Of a DNA stretch of 64,000 nt, positions 46,901-59,905 are shown one piece after another. The position numbers and the translations under genes were made by a program. The notes under the pieces were generated by a model. That model worked only from the letters and a program-made list of their open reading frames with translations, ran no database searches and had not been told where the DNA came from. The DNA comes from Opisthocomus hoazin (lineage: Eukaryota > Chordata > Aves > Opisthocomiformes > Opisthocomidae), in NCBI RefSeq assembly GCF_030867145.1, contig NC_134429.1, forward strand, positions 16,404,615 through 16,468,614. The letters are read 5' to 3'. Numbering within the stretch: the first letter of the stretch is position 1; every line of letters begins with the position of its first letter.

Positions 46901-49880
46901 GTCTCTACAGAAAGCTGGTAATGCAGAGAGGTCATGCGTTTAGCAGGAGGGATGTTTGGCTGATGGCTGGGGAATATTTTGTGTATTCTGTTTTTTTGAA
47001 TACCTGTTACCACCTCCTTCAGTCCTGGTGCTGGATCCCAGAAGAGCATCTCTTACTCCCAGGCAGGCCACCCATTGCCCTGAGACAGGGAATGTCCTGG
47101 CTTCATCTGGAGCACATGGGACATAGCATTTGAATGGAGGAACGGTCCATACTGGCGTGTAGAGGGGCAGGACTGTGCATCCCTTGGTAGGACCAGACCC
47201 TGCCTGGTTTTCCAGAGTGAGAGGATGCTTCATCATCAGTGCTGAGTCCCCTGCTCTGGTATCTGGGCTGCAGCTGGATGGGGGACGCCTGGGCAGGTAC
47301 ATGGTCCTCGAGTGCCAGAAGAGCCAGGAACTTCACATGTTTTTACTTGTCACCTTTTGGTCTCAGATGGGTCCTAAGAAGTCTAATCCTAACCCTTCAG
47401 CTTGCCTGTGCTTTGGTAACATTGCCAGATACTGGAGAAGGGTGAACTGTGGCAGGTCGCACTTGGGTGTTGCTGTCAGGGTAATGCAATGTGTGGGCAG
47501 CTTGGAGAACCCTGCATCACGGAAAGAGCTAAGGGAGCCCAAAGGCAAAGGATGGCAACAGCAGCAGTGGGGTCTTTTGTGCCAGATGCTCCTCTTTTTT
47601 TTGGGAAGAGCTCTCCTCCAGCGAGCAATGCCCATCATCCACCCTACAACAACCTGCTGAAGCTCACCCAGGCCTTGGAGGGCTGGGGCAGGAGCACAAA
47701 GGGAGAAGATATTCTTTGGATTGCATTTACTTTCACATCTCCAAAAGAAAAGCAAAATCTTCTTTTGTTTTGGTGGATGTTTACCCCTGCCGGGAAAGCC
47801 GTGGCCGGTTGGCAGAACGTTCCCGGGAACCGATTTCACGGAAGATCTCATAGCAGTGGCTATCTCCCAGCTCGGCCTCTCTGGCTACACGTTCCCACCG
47901 GCCGTGCCGTGGCTGGGATGTTCAAAGGATTCTGTACTCCCACTGCATTCCTGTGCCTGCACTCATTTGTGAATCTGCTCCGGCAGACTAGTGCGGGGCT
48001 GGTCAGGAGGTGCTGGCAGTAAAGAAGGAAATGCCTGCAGTTTTCTTACTCCAGACCATCTGCAGATCTTCAGTCCAACACTCTCTGAAAAGTTTTCCCT
48101 GGGTGAGACTGGTTGTCTCCACTCAGCCCGGCTCATGGCATCGTCCCTTGGTCCTTTCTGTGGGAACTGGGCTTTGCAGCAGAAACAGATCCTCTTCACC
48201 AGTATGGCTATTTCCAAAGTATTTCCAAGACCTTTGATTTCTTGGAGCTGGAGGGAGCTGCAGAGCCTGTTGCTGGAGTGCAGAGCTTGGCCACCATCCC
48301 TGTTGCCCTGGGTGTTTGGACCCAGCAGTAAATCTCCATGCACTTCTCCATGCACCTCGGCAGAAATGTCCGACAGAGATTCAGGCTCTTGGTGGGGCTC
48401 CTGCCTGAGCTTCATACTCCCAGTTTCTAAGCTCCTCCTTGCAAAATTTGCAAGGATGAAATTTCCTGGGCAGGGAAGACAGGTGGAGGGTCAGGAGAAG
48501 AGCAGCAGCCCCTGTGATTTACTGACTTGCTTTTGTCTCTGCTGGTGGATTTTCCTTTCTCCCTTTGGCTTGTTGTTTCTCTCCTCTCCTGTCTGCTCGT
48601 GGTTTGTGGTTTCCCCCCAGCGTAACCTGAGTAGATTATGTGTTTATCTGTGATTACGTGACACGTTTTGGCTGCCTCCTTGGTTTCTGAGGTCATTTGT
48701 GAAGCCTTAGCCCTGGGCAGCCCCAGGCTCTTTGGGGTGCCCCCTGCACAACATCCTGGCACAGCACAAAAGGGTTTCAGTGCCTCGTGTCACCCTGTCC
48801 TGAGCATCTGTGGGAAGGCAGACGTGTCCTACGGTTGTCCAGGCTGGTGGGCAAGAGCCCAGATTCCCCACGCACAGCAAGGCATCCCTCATTGCACCAC
48901 ACAGGCTCTTCCTCTCTGCAAAACCTCTTTCTCCAGCAGGCTCTGTCCTTTTCTGCTCAGCCTCTCTCCTCAGAAAGACCCTTCCTGCTCAGCCCCAAAA
49001 TGGAGTATTGTCTTCCTCCCACCCTCCAGCCCTTGATTTTCCTGCCAGAGACGCTGGGCAGCCCACCCCGGTGGGCAGCTGCCGGACGGCTCTCAGCTGT
49101 GGATGCTGGGCTGCCAGTCCCTGCCACCGGCTCGCTGCTGCCTGCACCTTGCTCGCACCGCCGGCAGCCCCGGCGCCTGTCTTCACCCCCCACCCCGGGC
49201 CCCACAGGCAGGAGCTGGGGGCTGTTGGCTGCCTCTGCAGCCCTGAGATGCTGGCATCTGGGCAGGGAGCAGCAGGAGGGGTTTATCTGCACCTTGCTGG
49301 GCTTCTCCTAGCTGTGCATGTTGCTGGCTCCCCGGTCCTTTTGCCCCTGAGAACCCCTTTTGTCCCCCAGTAGAGGAGGAGAGGATAGAGAAGGTTGTGC
49401 TGTCCATCTCAAGGTGTTTTTTCCCTATAGACACCAAAGGAGCTACAGTCCATCACTTTCTTGGACTCCTTCAACAACCTCAGCTCCTCAGAGGTGAAGC
49501 CAGGCTGAGACCTGTCAAGAAGTGTATGATCCAGGTCTTCTGCTGAGAAGGTCCACCAGCAAGCTCCTGCCCTTCTGCTCCTACTTCCCGCTAAACATTT
49601 CCCCCAGCATCTCAACCTCCAATATCCCTCACTGTGGTTTATGCCCCTTGTTGTACACTGGGGTAGGATTTATTTTCTTTGCAGCAGCCTCTTTAGGGGC
49701 TTGTGGACTTCCTGCTTGGTAAGATGTTTCATCCCATGCTTTGTGCTGGTGGAGGGCAGGCTGGCTCCCATTGCTGTCTGAAATCATCCCGTCCCTGCTC
49801 TCCGAAGGCATAGCTGAACAATGCACTGACCAACGCTATGCTGTCCAAAACCACAGGCCTTTTTTCTTTGGGAACATCTA
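43901..49880. other. intergenic, no gene seen
   Basis: Long GC-rich stretch with many overlapping chance frames on both strands (for example 47489-48022 and 47991-48653 plus). An AT-richer patch at about 45360-45440 has CACTAATTAAGG, CATTAATAAAG and GGATTAGCG words. No splice-supported exon, repeat family or RNA gene recognised. Confidence 0.4.
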
Positions 49881-50151
49881 GTTTTTTTCTGTTTAGGAGG
49901 ATAAAATTCTGATGGGACGTAAGGAAAAATTTCTTCATCCTGAAAGGGGTCAAGTACTGGAGCAGGGGCCCTGAGAGGCTGTGGCCAAAAGTCCCTCCAT
50001 CCTTGGAGATCTTCAGCACTCAACTAGACAAGGCCCTGAGCAATCAGATCTAAATTCAAATTTAGTCCGGTGTTGAGCAGGGGGTTGGATGAGAGACCTC
50101 CAGAGGGCCCATCTGCCCTACATTTTTATTCAATTCCATAATTCATCATGT
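49881..50151 (+). mobile_element. CR1 LINE, old diverged 3' fragment
   Basis: Contains GGAAAAATTTCTTCATCCTG, AAGTACTGGAGCAGGGGCCC, TGAGAGGCTGTGG, CATCCTTGGAGATCTTCAGC, CAACTAGACAAGGCCCTGAG and AGCAGGGGGTTGGATGAG, all CR1 3'-end landmarks, but well diverged and lacking a clean tail repeat. This is one of the oldest insertions in the window. Confidence 0.82.
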
Positions 50152-53100
50152 AAAATGATTTGCAAATTGCTTCTTCCAAAGTACCTCTGCTTGTACACAT
50201 CCTGCCTTGCAAGTCGCAAGCCATGCAGCTAGAGGTGTAACCTGCGGTTTTGCCCAGAACATCTGTAATTACTCAGTGCAATTCCAAGGTGTGCATTAAA
50301 CGAAAGATAGCAGGAAAGGGAAAATGGGCTGGAGCTAAGGTGTTAGACAGGAGTGCCCTACAGCTTAATTCAGTTCCTGAGTTTGTCATTTGTTCCCTGA
50401 GGGATTCTGGACAAGTTTCTAGGTAATAATACTTTTTACCCTGCACTGACTGTAAGTGCATTTCCAGTATTAAGCAAAATGAGGCCTGGACGTTTGGTGT
50501 GTTTTTTTGCACAGTGGGAATTGGAAAAAGTACCGTGGAAGCATCAGGAGACACAAATCTTCCTACTCTCTCCAACACAGAGCAGAGGTTGCACCTGTGC
50601 AGTGCTCTGTTTCGCGTGGGTGAGGATCCCCATGGCTGTTAACATGTGCAGGGAGGCAGGGAGCGAAACTATGCCTTGTCTTTATTTAAGAAGGAGATCC
50701 TATAGCTCTTATAACCTTCCTGTGACAAACATATCAGTACTGAATCTGACCTGTATAAGCCTTTCAGCTTATACTATGGCAGGCATATCTGGACATTTTT
50801 CCCCCAGTCTGTTCAAGTCATGGTTGGCTTTTCAGGTGCATCAGCTATACCTCCACCCCTGCAAATGTTGGTTTGTCATATGGAAAAGCCTGCCAGACTG
50901 CCTCTCCTGCACTTCAGCATTTCTACTTGCCTTCAGTCTCCAGTCAAACCCACCACTACACTGGCCAAGGTTCTGGGAGGAGGAGGGTGAGATGCTGCTG
51001 CTCTTTCCTGGGTGACGGGACAGATGTTGGACTGTGCATCTCGGCCTTGCAGGAAATATGGAGACAATCCTTCGGAAGGATGAGAGTGAAGTCCCTTGAA
51101 ATCTGCCATGTCTTCTCCATTTCCTCCAAGGTCTGCTTGCTCTTGGCTCTCACGTAGCTATACTAAGAGAAAAGGAAGGACTGTGCGGGGGGATCTTCTC
51201 CATCCTGAAGTGCAAATGACCTATGTGTCATTCCCCTTGATACCATCTGTACGGTAAGACTTGCAGATGCTCCCAAATCCTATTAGAGCCATCCATCTTC
51301 CAGCACCGCCCTGTCCCTGTCCCTGGGGACGCAGGGACGAGGGCATGGGGTGCAGGACCACACAGCCGAACCTGCACAGAGATGAAAGATTTTCACAACA
51401 AACAGCTCTGGGCTGGGATAAAGAAAGGGATAATTTCAGCCTGTGAAAGGGATGATTAATTACACAGTTCTGCCTACCTGCTTATTGCTCTCTTTTTATT
51501 AAAAATATCCTTGGTACTTCTATGTAACTAGCTCATGGGATGGGTGCAAGCAGCACTGGGGGCGAAATCTCTAGGCAAAGACCAGACTGCTTCTCCTGAG
51601 CCATCTGGAGCAGCTTTCCCTGCCCCAGCCGAGCTTCTGGCCTCTCAGAGCTGATCTGGGACTGGAGGTGGACACAGAGTAGGTCTGTGGCCATTCCCAG
51701 ACAGTGCGATGTCTCCTATCCTTGACCAAAGTAGACCACAGATTGGGATCTGAGGAGAGCAAGGGTGCTCACTTGCATGGTCTAAGCACCCCGCATCCAT
51801 CCCAGGTTGCGGGGTATTTGTTATTAAATGCTGCCAGGCGAGGAACAGGGGAAACAGGGAGGAGGAGGAGGCAGTGTAAGTCTGGTTTGATATCATCTTC
51901 CCTTTGGTAAGGGAAGATGCATAAATCCAGTGTGGGCAGCATGTCGGTCAGGGTAGGGGTGTTTGTGATTTAGAGGATGTCTCCCCAGGCTTGCCTTTGA
52001 GTGGATGGGCCTGGAGCAGCCCAGCTCTGCATGCAAACCCCTCCAGACAGCCTTGTTCACAGCCCACCTCCTCACCAGCTGTCTCTGTAGGGATCGCTAA
52101 CACACCTATGTCAACGCCTCTGTAACATACCCTGAAATCACGAGCCAGCAGAAAGACAGAAGTCTCGCGTGTTGTTGCAGCGTGTGGGTCTGGCTGGTTC
52201 AAAACCCATCTCTGTTTGCTCAGGACAGTCCCTCCTAGCGGGGTAAGAGATGGGAACTTGGCCATCCCGCATGGCAGGCGCACGGAGATGTAGCACATAC
52301 TGATACGGCCTTCGCCTCCCTCCCTCCCTTGTACTGTGCACATGTATGCAAGAGAAATTCCTCCCCAAAGCGCCTGGGGATGAAAGGACCCACCCAGAGA
52401 GACATCTCCTGCTAGAAACTGATTTCACTTCAAAATATGGGGCGTTAACGGAGGCACTTCCACAGCATCTTGTGTGAATGCATCACAGTGGGAGGAAGAG
52501 GAGCAGGGTAAGTGGGAAGGACCTGGCAGTGGTTGGTGCCTGCATCTCTGCAGGGGTGGGGAAACCACCACAGGAGTGGAAAAGGATGGAGGGGGTGATG
52601 GGGACAGCAGCAGCACCTTCCCAACCCCCAGGGTGCTGCCCTAGCCGCTGAGCTGGCCCGGCTGAGCCGTGCCTCTGGAGCTCGACGCGATGCCGCGGTC
52701 TCCAAAGTTGTGTCGAGCTGCAGACACCAGTCATCAGGTCCTCAGAGCTGCAGAGACAGGAGGCTCTGGGTTGTCCCTTCGGGATTCCTATTTTCAAGCT
52801 CTGTATTCTCACAAAGTCCAGACATATGTTTAGATTTTTTTTCATGAAAACTGTGATTCCAGGCTGTCGCAGGGCTCCAGAGTTTGTAAGGGCACCTACA
52901 GAGGGTGGGTTTGTAAGGGCACCTACAGTACTTCAGGTGCAAGAGGCACCCGGGATAAATCACCCTGTGTTAAACTCAGCCCTGTGGTCGCTGTCAAACC
53001 CATCCGGGGCTGTAAAAAGCAATCACACTGTATTGAAATCGTCTTAACTTGTTCCCAGTGAAAGGTGCTGGCCTAATTCAATTAAAGGCCTAGTGCAGAT

Positions 53101-54954
53101 GGATTTAGGAGCTGGGGTGGAGGATGAAAGAAAGCAGAGAAAGAGGGAGAGATCCCTGCAGAGGTGGGGAGCGGTGCTCGCTGGGCTCTAAGTCCATCAC
53201 CTAATTGCCCTCTGCTTTGAATCGAAGGGACAAAGGCTGCCCCTTGCCTCCTGCCCCCAGCACGGCCTTTTGCAGGGGAGAGATTCGGGGGTGCCCCCTC
53301 CGTGCGTGCGAGTAGAGAGCTGCTTAACTCCCCTTTGGTCTGAAAGGATTTCCCCTAATCCTGACCCCTCTCCCGGCGCTGCTCAGACGCCGCTGCTGCG
53401 AGCAGGGCGTTCTTGCCGGCTCTAATCCCACCCCACCGCTCTCCCCTCCGTGGGGGCACTCGCCCCTTTTCAGCCTCTGTGTTTGGGATTGAAAGGCTTG
53501 CAAAAAGCCTTTGGAGTCCAGTTCAAGAGCCACATTCCTCAGGACACAGACTGCTCCCCGGGAGCCGGATTGCAGCGGCGAGGATGGAGCTCTCCTAGAA
53601 ACCCCGCTCGCATGCAGCGGCTCCGTCCGTCTTCCCTCGACCGAGGGTCTAGAGCAGCATCGGGATTCGAGCGTGCTGGTAGCAGAGCTGAATCACCGCT
53701 TTTCTGCTTGGGATGCTCTGGATGAGCTGTTTCCAGCTCCTTCCGTGGGGTTTTGTCCCAGGAGCAGCAGACAGAGCCCTCGCGGGATGGTGTGATCTGG
53801 CTAAGGATGCTCTGCTGTCAGATTTATAAGGCTGCTATTGCCAGACACAGCTTCTCCCACGCAGAAGCGTTTTCTCCCCTGAAAAGCCTGGTGAGGAACG
53901 TGCTTTGCTGAGGAGCAGGAAGCACAGATCAAAGTCACGCTCGCTCCACAGACTTCTCTGTTATTTTTCACCTGGTTAATTGCTGTCTGTTAATATGCGA
54001 AGCCCTGAACAACATTTGCCACGAGAGGACAGGCTGTTTTCTTGATGTGGTATCAGGCAGCTACTAAGGCTGATCCGTGGATACGCAGAGGTGTCCCTAG
54101 GGATGCATGGCACCACGTATGTGATAGCTGCAAAGGCTGGAGAAGTGCAGCATCAGGACTGCAGGATGGTGGGAAATGGAATAAAGAGGATATCTGCTCC
54201 GTGGTTGCCTGGCAGATCTTTCTGCCCGTGGTGTTCCAGGTTGGAAAGGGGAGAGGCAAATTCATGGGCAAGCAGAGACCATGGTAGGGAGGTAAATAGA
54301 GAACTATGAAGGGCCAGCTATGAGATGGGCAGAGAATGAAATGAGACAACCTGAAAATGGAGTAGCACTGGGGCCCTCATGGAAGTGACCGATGGCAGAA
54401 AGAACACACAGCACCTTCCCAGATCGGGATCAGCTGTGCTGTACTGGTGTGAGTAACTGCGGTGGGGAGCAGGGACGAGGTCATCCTGTGAACCGTGGCT
54501 GCTCAGCTCCACCCTCCTGCCCTTGGGTTGCTGTTCTGGTCAGGCCCAGGTTTGTACACATGTGCTGGTGATGTGTTTTTCACGTGGATGCAACAGTGCT
54601 GTTCAGCTAGCAGAACTGCATCTGCTGATCTCCAGCGAGCACAGCTGGGTGACAGACCACACCTCTGCTCAGCTCTGCTGCTGTAACATGGATGGCCACG
54701 GAACAGGGAGGAACACCGAGGACTGAAAGCTGCCTGATCGGCAGTGGGAGAGCCTGTGGACAGGGTACCTGTGCCAGCCTGCATGGCCCTGAAGTCCTGC
54801 AGTGATGCCTACAGGCTTTAAGGCACATGCTCTTTCCAGAAGGCCAACACAGGTAGTGATGGGGAGAAAACGCTGTGGTCTGCACTGCAGTGCCAGACTG
54901 CAGCATCTTCTGCAGGGTGCGTGGAGAGAAATTCACTGGCTGGATTCAGATGAC
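50152..54954. other. intergenic, no gene seen
   Basis: Mixed DNA with an AT-richer patch at about 53930-54010 (CCTGGTTAATTGCTG, TGTTAATATGCG). It includes the 27-bp duplication at 52882-52928. Open frames lack recognisable domains. Confidence 0.4.
52882..52928 (+). repeat. 27-bp tandem duplication (two copies)
   Basis: GTTTGTAAGGGCACCTACAG occurs at 52882-52901 and again at 52909-52928, a 27-bp period with identical 20-bp cores. Confidence 0.9.
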
Positions 54955-55780
54955 TTGAGCTGGATGAGCGGATGAGTTGGGCAGAGAGGAACCTGATGAG
55001 GTTCAACAAGGGCAAGGGCAGGGTCCTGCACGTGGGGAGGAACAACACCAGGCACCAGGACAGGCTTGGGGTGGACCTGCTGGAGAGCAGCTCTGTGGAG
55101 AGGGACCTGGGTGTCCTGGTGGACGACAGGGTGACCATGAGCCAGCAGTGTGCCCTGGCTGCCAAGAAATCCAATGGAATCCTGGGGTGCATCAAGAAGA
55201 GTGTGGCCAGCAGGACGAGGGAGGTTCTCCTTCCCCTCTACACTGCCCCAGTGAGGCCTCATCTGGAGTACTGTGTTCAGTTCTGGGCTCCCCAGTTCAA
55301 GAAAGATGAAGAGCTACTGGAGAGAGTCCAGCGGAGGGCTACAAGGATGAGGAGGGGACTGGAGCATCTCCCCTACGAGGAGAGGCTGAGGGAGCTGGGC
55401 TTGTTCAGCCTGAAGAAGAGAAGGCTGCGAGGGGACCTAATAAATGCTTATAAATATCTGAAGGTGGGTGTCAGGAGGATGGGGCCAAGCTCTTTTCAGT
55501 GGTGCCCAGCGACAGGACAAGGGGCAATGGGCACAAACTGAGGCACAGGAAGTTCCGTCTGAACATGAGGAAGAACTTCTTCCCTCTGAGGGTGACAGAG
55601 CACTGGAACAGGCTGCCCAGGGAGGCAGTGGAGTCTCCTTCTCTGGAGATATTCAAGCCCCACCTAGACAAGGTCCTGTGCAGCCTGGTCTAGGTGACCC
55701 TGCTTGGGCAGGGGGTTGGACTAGATGACCCACAGAGGTCCCTTCCAACCCCTGCTATGCTGTGATTCTGTGATTCTGTG
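54955..55780 (+). mobile_element. CR1 LINE, longest copy in the window
   Basis: About 825 bp. It starts in ORF2 ([20 protein letters not shown]), continues through [39 protein letters not shown] and [19 protein letters not shown], then [20 protein letters not shown], and ends with the 3' UTR and ATGCTGTGATTCTGTGATTC. The ORF2 remnant stays open for 189 codons. The frame then shifts near 55461, where a G appears missing from the usual AAGGGTGGG. Only the C-terminal third of the reverse transcriptase region is present, so it is not mobile. Confidence 0.95.
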
Positions 55781-57430
55781 AGCTGTTTGCTCACTGCAGT
55801 TCATTTTGCCCTGGGCAAGGGACAATATCCCACCATCAGCCCAGCTCTGGGGACCTCATGACATCCAAAAAGAGGCATCAGACCTACTAGGAGAGGAGCG
55901 GGCTGCAACGTGAGGATTCCTCCTCATCTGAGACACCCCTCCCGGGACAGGGACGGCACGGGGACATTTCAGGAGTGCTGCAAGCTCCTGGTGATGCTGG
56001 GGAGCTGAGTCAACCCTAAATGAATCTGCACGGGCAGTGTCAGGTTGTGGTTGGATCTAAGTTAGGGAGTCACATTTGGCACGTCCGGTGGCCAAGGGGC
56101 TCTTTGTCTCTTCTCGTCTGGGCCGTTGAAGGCTGCAGAGATCAGGTTTCTGAGGTGCCCTGGGCCGTTCAATAAGGGAGACCCATGTGTGAAGCTGCAG
56201 GGTAGTTTTTCTGCTGCCAGCCGTGCTTCACCCAAAGACATTAGATCGGGCTCTGAAGAGATGGGGGCATTTTGGACTTGGGCCATACCGGCACATTCAG
56301 CTGCAGATGGTTACAGGAACAGATAACTGGTCCTGCAGAAATTCCAGGAAGTCTGATCACCCTGGAACATAGATCCTATTCACATCGTCTGTAACCTGAG
56401 AGCAGCTCTTCGGAGCTGGGATTAGCGAAAGTATTTGGCTTCACCTGCCCTACTCCCAGGGAGCTGGTGGGCCAGTGCTAAACCCCTGCCAGTGGGGAAG
56501 AAGAGGAAGGGCTTTCTGCAGGCTAACGCTGGTCCTGGCATGGAAGAAACTCACTTCTGCTCTGCTAACAGCCATGGAGAGGTGTGAGCAGGGGCTTTAC
56601 CTGGACACCTCCCTGCCTGGATCAGTGAGAGGTACGAAATCTATACATGGCAGCTCACATACACACCTCGCACACCCCGACTTGTCTGCAGGGTCAGGCC
56701 TGGGTGCGGATGTGCTTTCGTCTTGCCACCCCGAAACATCACCGCCAGCAGAGATGTGTTAAGCAGGCGGTTGCGTGGTGGGACAGGGAAAGCAGGGCGT
56801 ACGAATACAAAGCACACGCTGCCTCTGCAGCTGCTAGCAGGGGAAACGCTGAAATATTCACTTGGAAAGTCCCCTTTTTATTTGCTGGGGTTTATCCTGC
56901 TCCCTGAGACCGGGCAGGGACCTGGGTTGCCTGTAGCAGTGCCTGCCCTCGAGGATGCCACCTGGTCCCAGAGCAGATCCGAGGAGGAGCTGGGGGCTCC
57001 CTCCCCTAGGAAATGGGTATCAGGCATCCCAGAAGTGATGCACAATTCCTGCAGGCTGGGCAGGGAGATGCCCTGTGCCCGCCGCGGGAAGAGGTGAGCA
57101 CAGCTGTGTGGGAAACCCCTGCCTGTCTCTGGAGTTTGCAGCACTGCTTCTGGACTTTGCAGCACTGCTTCCCAGGAAGAAGAGCCGAGAAATTCCCTGG
57201 TGCCGAGGAGTCGAGGAGCTGGAGAGCTACAAAATAAACTGATAAACTGGACAGAAACAGTCACCGGGGCATACCGCACTCACCAGGGCTGCAGCCAAGG
57301 CAGATGTTTTGTGGGCCCAGCTGTCTAAATTTCTGTCCCAGAAGACTAGAAGCTGGTAAATACAATATCGATTTTTGAAAGAGTGACCTAGGAAACTAAA
57401 GGCCAGTGAGTATGACTTCTGCACTGAGCA
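55781..57430. other. intergenic, no gene seen
   Basis: Mixed DNA with a 21-bp two-copy duplication at 57131-57172. No exon recognised. Confidence 0.4.
57131..57172 (+). repeat. 21-bp tandem duplication (two copies)
   Basis: GGAGTTTGCAGCACTGCTTC is followed directly by GGACTTTGCAGCACTGCTTC with a 21-bp period and one mismatch in the core. Confidence 0.9.
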
Positions 57431-57437
57431 AATTATC

Positions 57438-57504
57438 AATATTATAATAAAAGACAGAAGAGCAATATTGTAATAAAGGACCAAAGACCATTATAATAAA
57501 AGAC
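57438..57504 (+). repeat. three-copy AT-rich repeat
   Basis: AATATTATAATAAAAGAC (57438-57455), AATATTGTAATAAAGGAC (57464-57481) and ATTATAATAAAAGAC (57490-57504) form a diverged tandem array of about 23-26 bp period. Confidence 0.8.
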
Positions 57505-57512
57505 CAATATGT

Positions 57513-59819
57513 GCATGTTAGCCTGGAAAAAGGCTAGATGACTTCTTGCTGTGGAGGTGGTGCCTCTCCAGTGCAGCTAGCTGGAGGAAGAAATGTGTGT
57601 GTAAATCAGGGAGACTCTCTTGAACAAGTGTCCTTGATTCTCCAAAAGCTCCTGACAAGCTCCATCACTAAACACTCTTATCTTGCCTGAGCAAGAATGT
57701 AATTTCGTGACTTAGGAACGGGTGGAGAAGCAGACTTTGCGAAGGGGAGATGCCAGCAAGTTTAAATCTAGCTGAAGGGAGTATTTTTCTACGGTGTGTA
57801 ACTAAACAGTGGCACTGACTGCCATGCAGTGTTTGTGAAGGCCAAGTGCATTAAAGGCTCCAAAAAGCAAGCAGGAAAAGCCACGGGGCACAGACTCATC
57901 CAACATCCACTGTCTGTTGGTGGCTGTGAGTATCTGAAGCACAGCTGGGTCATGTATTTCAATTTCTGAAATTTGTGGTGATCCATATCACGTCCTGCTG
58001 GCTGTGAAGGGGTGGGATGGGAAAAGTGAGCTTGATTTTTCTTTGTGTCCCCCCACCCCAGCAGCTGTTGTATTCCGATGTTCCTTGGGCTTTTCTTGGC
58101 ATCTTTCTCTCAAAGACCCATTTTGCTTGTGCCTGTGCCCATGGCTGGATGCAGAGGCATCCCTGTGCTGCTTGAGTGGTCCTGCACGCTGATGGGGCTG
58201 GGGCAGGGGATGCGGGTGGGGAGATGCTGGTGTGGTCCTCACAGAGCCTCTGGAAGAGCTCAGCCCTGGCAGGGCTGGGGGTCCCATGGGGGTGAGGAAG
58301 GATGCCATTGAGGACGGATGCCCCTCGAGCACCGGCAGTGCTGCTGCCCCGGCGATTTCTTCCCTAGCAATCCCTGATGGACAGCACTGGCCCCCGGGAA
58401 ACCCGAGGCCACGCTGGGTTGATAACAGTATCGAGGAGATGGCTGCAGGGTCAGAATACCAGCCCCAGCCCCTGCCATACCAGGAGGGCTTCCAGACACC
58501 CAAAACCAGCCATCAGAGACACGCTCGGCTGAAAAGCATCCGTGGAGAAGACACGCAAGCAGGCTGGGCCAGGGAGGCCACGTATCTGGGGAGGGACAAG
58601 CCTCTGGATCAATTGCCAGACAAAGGTGGGCAGGTTGGAGTGCTTCACCCTGCTCTGCTCCGGCAGACAAGCTTGTAGAGCAGTTGGCCTGGGGGCAGCA
58701 GCTGCATTAATCCTGGCCCTGTTCTTTATCTAAGGCTCTGTCTGAAAAAAACGAGTGTGTGTCTTGCACACCCTCCTGAGCTTTCTGTTCCCTTGAGCTG
58801 TGCGAGGCAGAGAGCATGGCACTGAGGGACCAGTCTGAACTTCTGGTCTCCCTGTCTGCCAAGATCTTGCTGAAGAAGCAAGCTCAGATCCATGGCCAAA
58901 CGCAGAACAGGGCTTTGAAAGGGAGATGGCCAGCCTTGAGTCCAGAGAAGCGGTGAGCAACCAGGTCCCCAAGTCACTCGTTCACATATTTTATTGCTTC
59001 CCCTGCTGCAAAGTGTGTGTTCCTGCTGCATTTCATCATCTGGTCTCTGCAGAAATGAAACCCGTCTTCTCTCAAAAACCTCCTTGCAGGCACCCAGGTT
59101 GAGCTGCACCTCGAGCATCTCTCCGACAACCCAAAGCCGCTGCTGCCTTTTGCTCAGAAGCAGCTTTTCTAGACCTTGAATCACGCCTGAGCCCCTCTCC
59201 TGCATTTCCTCCACCTTGTCAACAACGGCTTCGAAGCGCAGACAACAGAGCCGTGCCCATATCGCAAGGATGGGCTTGCTCCTGCCATGCACGGAGGTAG
59301 GCTGCTTCCCCTCTATTCACTGCCCCTTTGCTGAAGCCCGTAAGACTGTTTGCCAGCTAAGCCCCCTTTTGTCCCAGGAGCTTATGCTCGGCTCATGTTG
59401 TTTCCACAATTGCCTAAGGCCCTTTCAGCGCTGCTGCTTTCCGAGGGAAAAGACCCTGTCTCGTAAGCGTGACCCCTGGTTGTCCCTCCTCGAGGCATTT
59501 TGCCACGTTCAATGTGCAGACCCTGCAAGCCCAGGTTTCTGTCGAGTCCGGAGCAGCGGGGAACGTACCTGGTGGTGTCACGGCTTATAACTCCAACAGG
59601 TTTCACCTCTCGCCTTTAGATACCGCACAAGACCCTTCATATAACACACCCTTGGCATTTGGTATGGCAGCCTCAGGAGGGGATGGATTTGGGTTTGGAT
59701 GACCAGGTCAATAACACTGTGCAATAAATGGGTATAATATGGATGGATCCATATAATATACGGATGTGTTATAGCCCTGCAGAAAATCCACTGTTGCTGT
59801 GTACGGTGTTGATTGTTTA
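57513..59819. other. intergenic with one unexplained minus frame
   Basis: No recognised gene. The minus frame at 58726-59292 (about 188 codons, opening on GTG, not ATG) contains a charged, possibly helical stretch (FEAVVDKVEEMQERG, then GLEKLLLSKRQQRLW). It has no known signature and no clear splice sites. A plus frame at 58232-58678 is likewise unassigned. Either may be chance. Confidence 0.3.
59737..59754. repeat. short inverted repeat ATATGGAT-GG-ATCCATAT
   Basis: Perfect 8-bp arms around GG in an AT-rich stretch (TATAATATGGATGGATCCAT..). Could be chance. Confidence 0.7.
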
Positions 59820-59821
59820 GT

Positions 59822-59905
59822 CTCAGAATGGATGGAGGAGAACTGGAAAAGGTCCAGAGAAAGGTGCTGAGTGTGGCCAGAGATGTGGACTAGCAGCATG
59901 AGGCC
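59822..59905 (+). mobile_element. possible CR1 scrap
   Basis: GAGAACTGGAAAAGGTCCAG followed by AGAAAGGTGCTGAGTG resembles the internal CR1 segment that precedes the RLRELGL block. It is too short and diverged to be sure. Confidence 0.35.

Noticed and set aside
47489..48653. Two long plus frames (177 and 220 codons)
   Set aside because: No motif, signal or splice structure, with strong overlapping frames on the other strand.
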